From Oegoconia quadripuncta (lineage: Eukaryota; Arthropoda; Insecta; Lepidoptera; Autostichidae), in NCBI GenBank assembly GCA_949316235.1, contig OX438755.1, positions 17,315,151-17,379,150 on the forward strand: a stretch of 64,000 nt of DNA, in the 5' to 3' direction. A model generated the notes under the pieces. It did not search any database. It had not been told where the DNA came from and worked only from the letters and a program-made list of their open reading frames with translations. Shown here one piece after another: positions 60,779-64,000 of this stretch. The translations under genes were made by a program, and so were the position numbers. The number at the start of each line of letters is the position of its first letter. The first letter of the stretch is position 1.

Positions 60779-62700
60779 CTCATATTTTTTTTTACGTATT
60801 GTCAGTACAAATAAAATTTAGTACCATGTAAATTTATTCTACCCACGATACCTGTCTAACTCTTTAGGGTTAGTAAGACTTTTCGCATTGACCTTGTGCA
60901 GGTATTTAATAAATAAACTTAGAAATTATTTAGATAATTATCTGAGCGCATCTCACGCAGCGATAAGTCACTCATTTAGAAAAATGTCTTAATTTTACGT
61001 TGCATTAATCGCTCCGTCTTTCTTCACGGGTCTGAGATGCGAACTAGAAAACACGTTATGTGATTTTATGTGTTTACCCAAACCAATGGATGACATCATC
61101 ATCGGGACCACCATTTTAGATAGTTTCTGTAATTTTGTGAGTTAGGCAAGTTTACATTTAAAATGTAGCTTCGTTTGCTTATTATTTCTGTTACCTATTA
61201 TTTAGTTTAGTCGCCAATACTAAGGTAATTAATTCATAATTTTTGTGTTGTAAGAGATTTTTATAAGAATTCTACGTACGATATGATTTACGTGAAAATG
61301 TGTAAATATAAAGAATGATTTCTAGCATCAGATTTTCATTTAATTATCAACTCAAATTGGAATTCCTACTCATCGCACGAATAACCGCGCTACACTGTTT
61401 ACTGAAGTAGAGCAATGAATTCATAATACAAGAGCGACTAAATACATTGCAACAATAAAACAATATGAGTCATCACGGTCGCTGCGATGAGACGTCATCT
61501 ACAGTATATTTTTAGGCTTGAATTCTCTTCAGTTTCTTTTGTGACAACAATTCGGATATACTAGTGACATTCCACTCCAATTGAGGTGTTACAATAGAGA
61601 TAATTGCGAAGTCAAATCGGTACGACGACGAGAAACAATCCCTACATGCATGACCTGCTTGTACTACAAGCCTCCATATTTAAAAAGTACCTGTGATCGG
61701 CAGGGTCGATCGTCGTACGGGGTTTCGTGCACGTATATTGGGTGTTTATACTACTACTTATTTGCTTCCTTTATTAGATCCCAGACTTAAGAAAATTGTA
61801 TGGAGTAAGAAAAACATCTGGTTTCCTACATTGGATACAAATAATATGTGTCTATGCCTCTGTCTATGCTGTTTTAGAAGTGGGGAGCTCGGACTAAATG
61901 CATAGGTTTCCTTTTTTACACGAATGAATGAAACCACGTAATAGCCCTGCCTGCCTACCTACCTTTTGAAAGAAAAGTGTAGCACAGTAGAAACAAAGTA
62001 CCTACTTAGAGCGTGCGGCCCCGAGTAGAAATCAGATTTCCTACAATAGGAAACAGGCAGTAGAGGCGAGAGAATGACCATGGTTGAATGAATGAAAGTC
62101 CCATGTGACAGCTAGCCCATCTGCCTCAGTAAAATGCCGTTATTAAAAACTCCCGACGAAAAATGGCGGGAGCTTCGTTATTCGACGGCGCTGTTCGTGT
62201 CCAGTATTATCCAGATGTATCCCAATAATGTGTGGTCCAATTTGAGTGCGGTTTTTTTATAGTTAAAATTAAACTAAGGGAAAGGTTGATACAAATCGGT
62301 TCAGCCGTTCCGAAGATACGTAACTTTTAACACACGTTGCTTTGCGTACCTGGACGATATTATTGTTCCTCGGGATTGTATCTTTTAAATACTGAAACAT
62401 ATATCTGATCAGACTAATGGTAATTAATGAAGTGGAACATACAACTGTATACAACTCTAGGCAGGAGGTCAGTCAATCATTAACATATAATCATGGAGTA
62501 GTATAATAGCACCACAATCTACTTATTCAATGCTAACAGGTGCTTTAAATGGTCTTTCTGTCCACGTAAATCAGAATACTTGCAAACTAGAAGTACATGT
62601 AATACATGAACATATACATACTCATTGGAGCTCTTGCCAAAACAGTTAAAACAACATGACTGGCAAATGTGGGTGGTGGGAAGGTGAAACAACAATTTTT
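60779..62700. other. Intergenic, nothing recognised
   Basis: AT-rich. Short open frames near 61.6-61.9 kb have no homology that I recognise and no splice support. Confidence 0.4.
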
Positions 62701-62713
62701 GGAGAACACCTCA

Positions 62714-62719
62714 TTTATT
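62714..62719 (-). promoter_or_regulatory. Candidate poly(A) signal of PSMD11
   Basis: AATAAA on the minus strand (TTTATT on plus), 360 bp beyond the PSMD11 stop, giving a 3' UTR of ordinary length. Confidence 0.5.
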
Positions 62720-63078
62720 TTTCTCAATAAAACAGATTATTATAATTTTTTTAAGTTAAAAAAAGTATGTAATATGAAATTAAGGATTAGTAAATATATT
62801 TGAAACCTGATGCAAGATGTCATTTAACAAAGGCATAAAGGCATTGTACTGTAATGTAACAGTAGGCGGTGTATTCAGAGCTCTTAACAATTCATTTTGT
62901 GGAAATATTTTCACAATTCTACTTAGCTTCAACATTACAAAAACATTTGAATAAAGAAATTTGCTATCATTCAAAAAATAGTTTCATTTACAAATTATTT
63001 TAACTGGAATTTAGGGTTATTTTGATATAAGTTTAATATTGTATATTTTTTAATGCTACAACAAATTTACATTCAGGT

Positions 63079-64000
63079 CTATGAAAGTTTCTTGGCTTTC
63101 TGGTACAGAGTATCAACAACCTTGCTCATGTGGTGGATGGTTTCCAGAACAGTCTCATACGTTTTTTCCAGAGGTGATTCATCAAAAACAATAAGGACGC
63201 CTTCACCTTGATCCAGAATGCCGTTAAGTTTCTTATCCAAGATCATCTGTGATAGTTTCTTCTCTACTTGTACTACAGGTAAACGGATGGAACGGGCCAC
63301 ATGTTCAACTTGCACACGCATATATGGTTCCACAATACGACATAGGTTTTGTTCCAACATAGTATCATAAAGGGCACCAAGGTGGGCCCGCACTACTGCG
63401 TCCTCTTCCAATTCTCGCTTGTATGTTTTGAGTGCTGCTTGGAAATCTGCTAGTGATCTTTTGTGGGAGGCAGTGGCCACAGCCCGCATGGCTTCCAATT
63501 CCCTCCCTGCATATTTCAGTGCCGCTTTGCTCCCACATACAGTACCAACTTCCTCAGCTTGATTCAACATGATTTTGGATAGTAACATGTACTTCAATGC
63601 TGTAAGAGCCTTAGGGCTGTCAGCACCATCATAACCTTCAAATGCTTCATAAAAGTATGAGTAGGCAGTTTTGAAGTCTCGTTCATCAGCTGCATGTAAT
63701 ATTCCAGACTGCAAGTCCAGGGCGGCTTGCATTTTTGGAGGGCAGTAGATAGCATTTGCTGTGGTTCTAGCAGATGTGAGTGAAGCTCGCGCTTTAGGCA
63801 AGTTACTCAGTGCATGGTAAGTTTTACTTTCTAAAAGGAGAACTTCAACTAATAAGTTCTTGTCATCTAACTTCTTGAGCTCTCTGAGTAGTGCAGTAGC
63901 TAGGTCTAAGGCCTCTGTGTACATACCAGTGTCGAAATACAATGCGATGAGTCTCGCTTCCAGGGACTGCCTCAGGAAAGTGCGCCGCTCTTCCTTGGCC
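63079..64000 (-). CDS. PSMD11: 26S proteasome non-ATPase regulatory subunit 11 (Rpn6), 3' part
   Basis: The frame is open from the window edge to the stop at 63079-63081 (about 306 codons; a full protein is about 420 aa), so the N-terminus and any upstream exons are outside. The visible part starts at [20 protein letters not shown], continues through the helical-repeat region ([40 protein letters not shown]), and ends with the PCI domain and C-terminal helix ([28 protein letters not shown], ending YQKAKKLS). Rpn6 is a lid subunit that clamps the 19S regulatory particle to the 20S core and is required for ubiquitin-dependent proteolysis. No intron interrupts this region. Very confident because sequence and length fit the family throughout. 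Confidence 0.97.
   Translation of the reverse strand, partial: AKEERRTFLRQSLEARLIALYFDTGMYTEALDLATALLRELKKLDDKNLLVEVLLLESKTYHALSNLPKARASLTSARTTANAIYCPPKMQAALDLQSGILHAADERDFKTAYSYFYEAFEGYDGADSPKALTALKYMLLSKIMLNQAEEVGTVCGSKAALKYAGRELEAMRAVATASHKRSLADFQAALKTYKRELEEDAVVRAHLGALYDTMLEQNLCRIVEPYMRVQVEHVARSIRLPVVQVEKKLSQMILDKKLNGILDQGEGVLIVFDESPLEKTYETVLETIHHMSKVVDTLYQKAKKLS

Noticed and set aside
61581..61905. Two overlapping short open frames
   Set aside because: Overlapping frames in AT-rich DNA without motif or codon bias.

Overview
This is eukaryotic nuclear DNA, AT-rich and crowded with transposons, almost certainly from a lepidopteran insect (moth or butterfly). The evidence is the content: an animal Yippee-like gene with arthropod-like protein sequence, tRNA-headed SINEs and LINE tails of kinds familiar from moth genomes, a BEL/Pao element, mariners and many MITEs. 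I cannot name the species. Genes were assembled by hand from splice sites, checking reading phase across every junction. No bacterial features (operons, CRISPR, IS elements) are present.
 Layout: (1) 1-3 kb, the 3' part of a BEL/Pao retrotransposon with an open pol frame and a probable LTR. (2) 3-9.5 kb, mostly non-coding, with a 468-bp mariner-type MITE, SINEs, an RTE-like LINE remnant split by a SINE, and a 5-copy minisatellite. (3) 9.5-23 kb, a four-exon Yippee-like gene (+, 136 aa) whose first coding intron holds two unrelated long-inverted-repeat (foldback) elements. The second carries an open reading frame that resembles a ubiquitin-specific peptidase. (4) 23-30 kb, 3' flank with repeats. 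(5) 30.1-45.3 kb, an eight-exon C2H2 zinc-finger gene (-, 557 aa, seven fingers). One of its introns has swallowed a full-length, apparently intact 5.5-kb I-type LINE flanked by a perfect 13-bp target-site duplication; another holds a decayed mariner. (6) 47.1-56.8 kb, an eleven-exon gene (+, 529 aa) ending in a CtIP/RBBP8/Sae2-type domain, divergent from the zinc-finger gene across 1.8 kb. Its introns hold a hAT-like MITE, a deleted Harbinger element and a recent in-frame duplication of exon 5. (7) 57-62.7 kb, intergenic, with an intact mariner transposase. (8) 62.7-64 kb, the 3' end of the proteasome subunit gene PSMD11/Rpn6 (-), cut by the window edge.
 The host genes have unrelated jobs: a small zinc-binding Yippee protein, a putative transcription factor, a DNA-end-resection factor and a proteasome lid subunit. 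They share no operon-like logic. The more unusual material lies in the mobile DNA: hairpin-capable elements, one with a captured or element-specific deubiquitinase-like gene, and several insertions whose target-site duplications can still be read.
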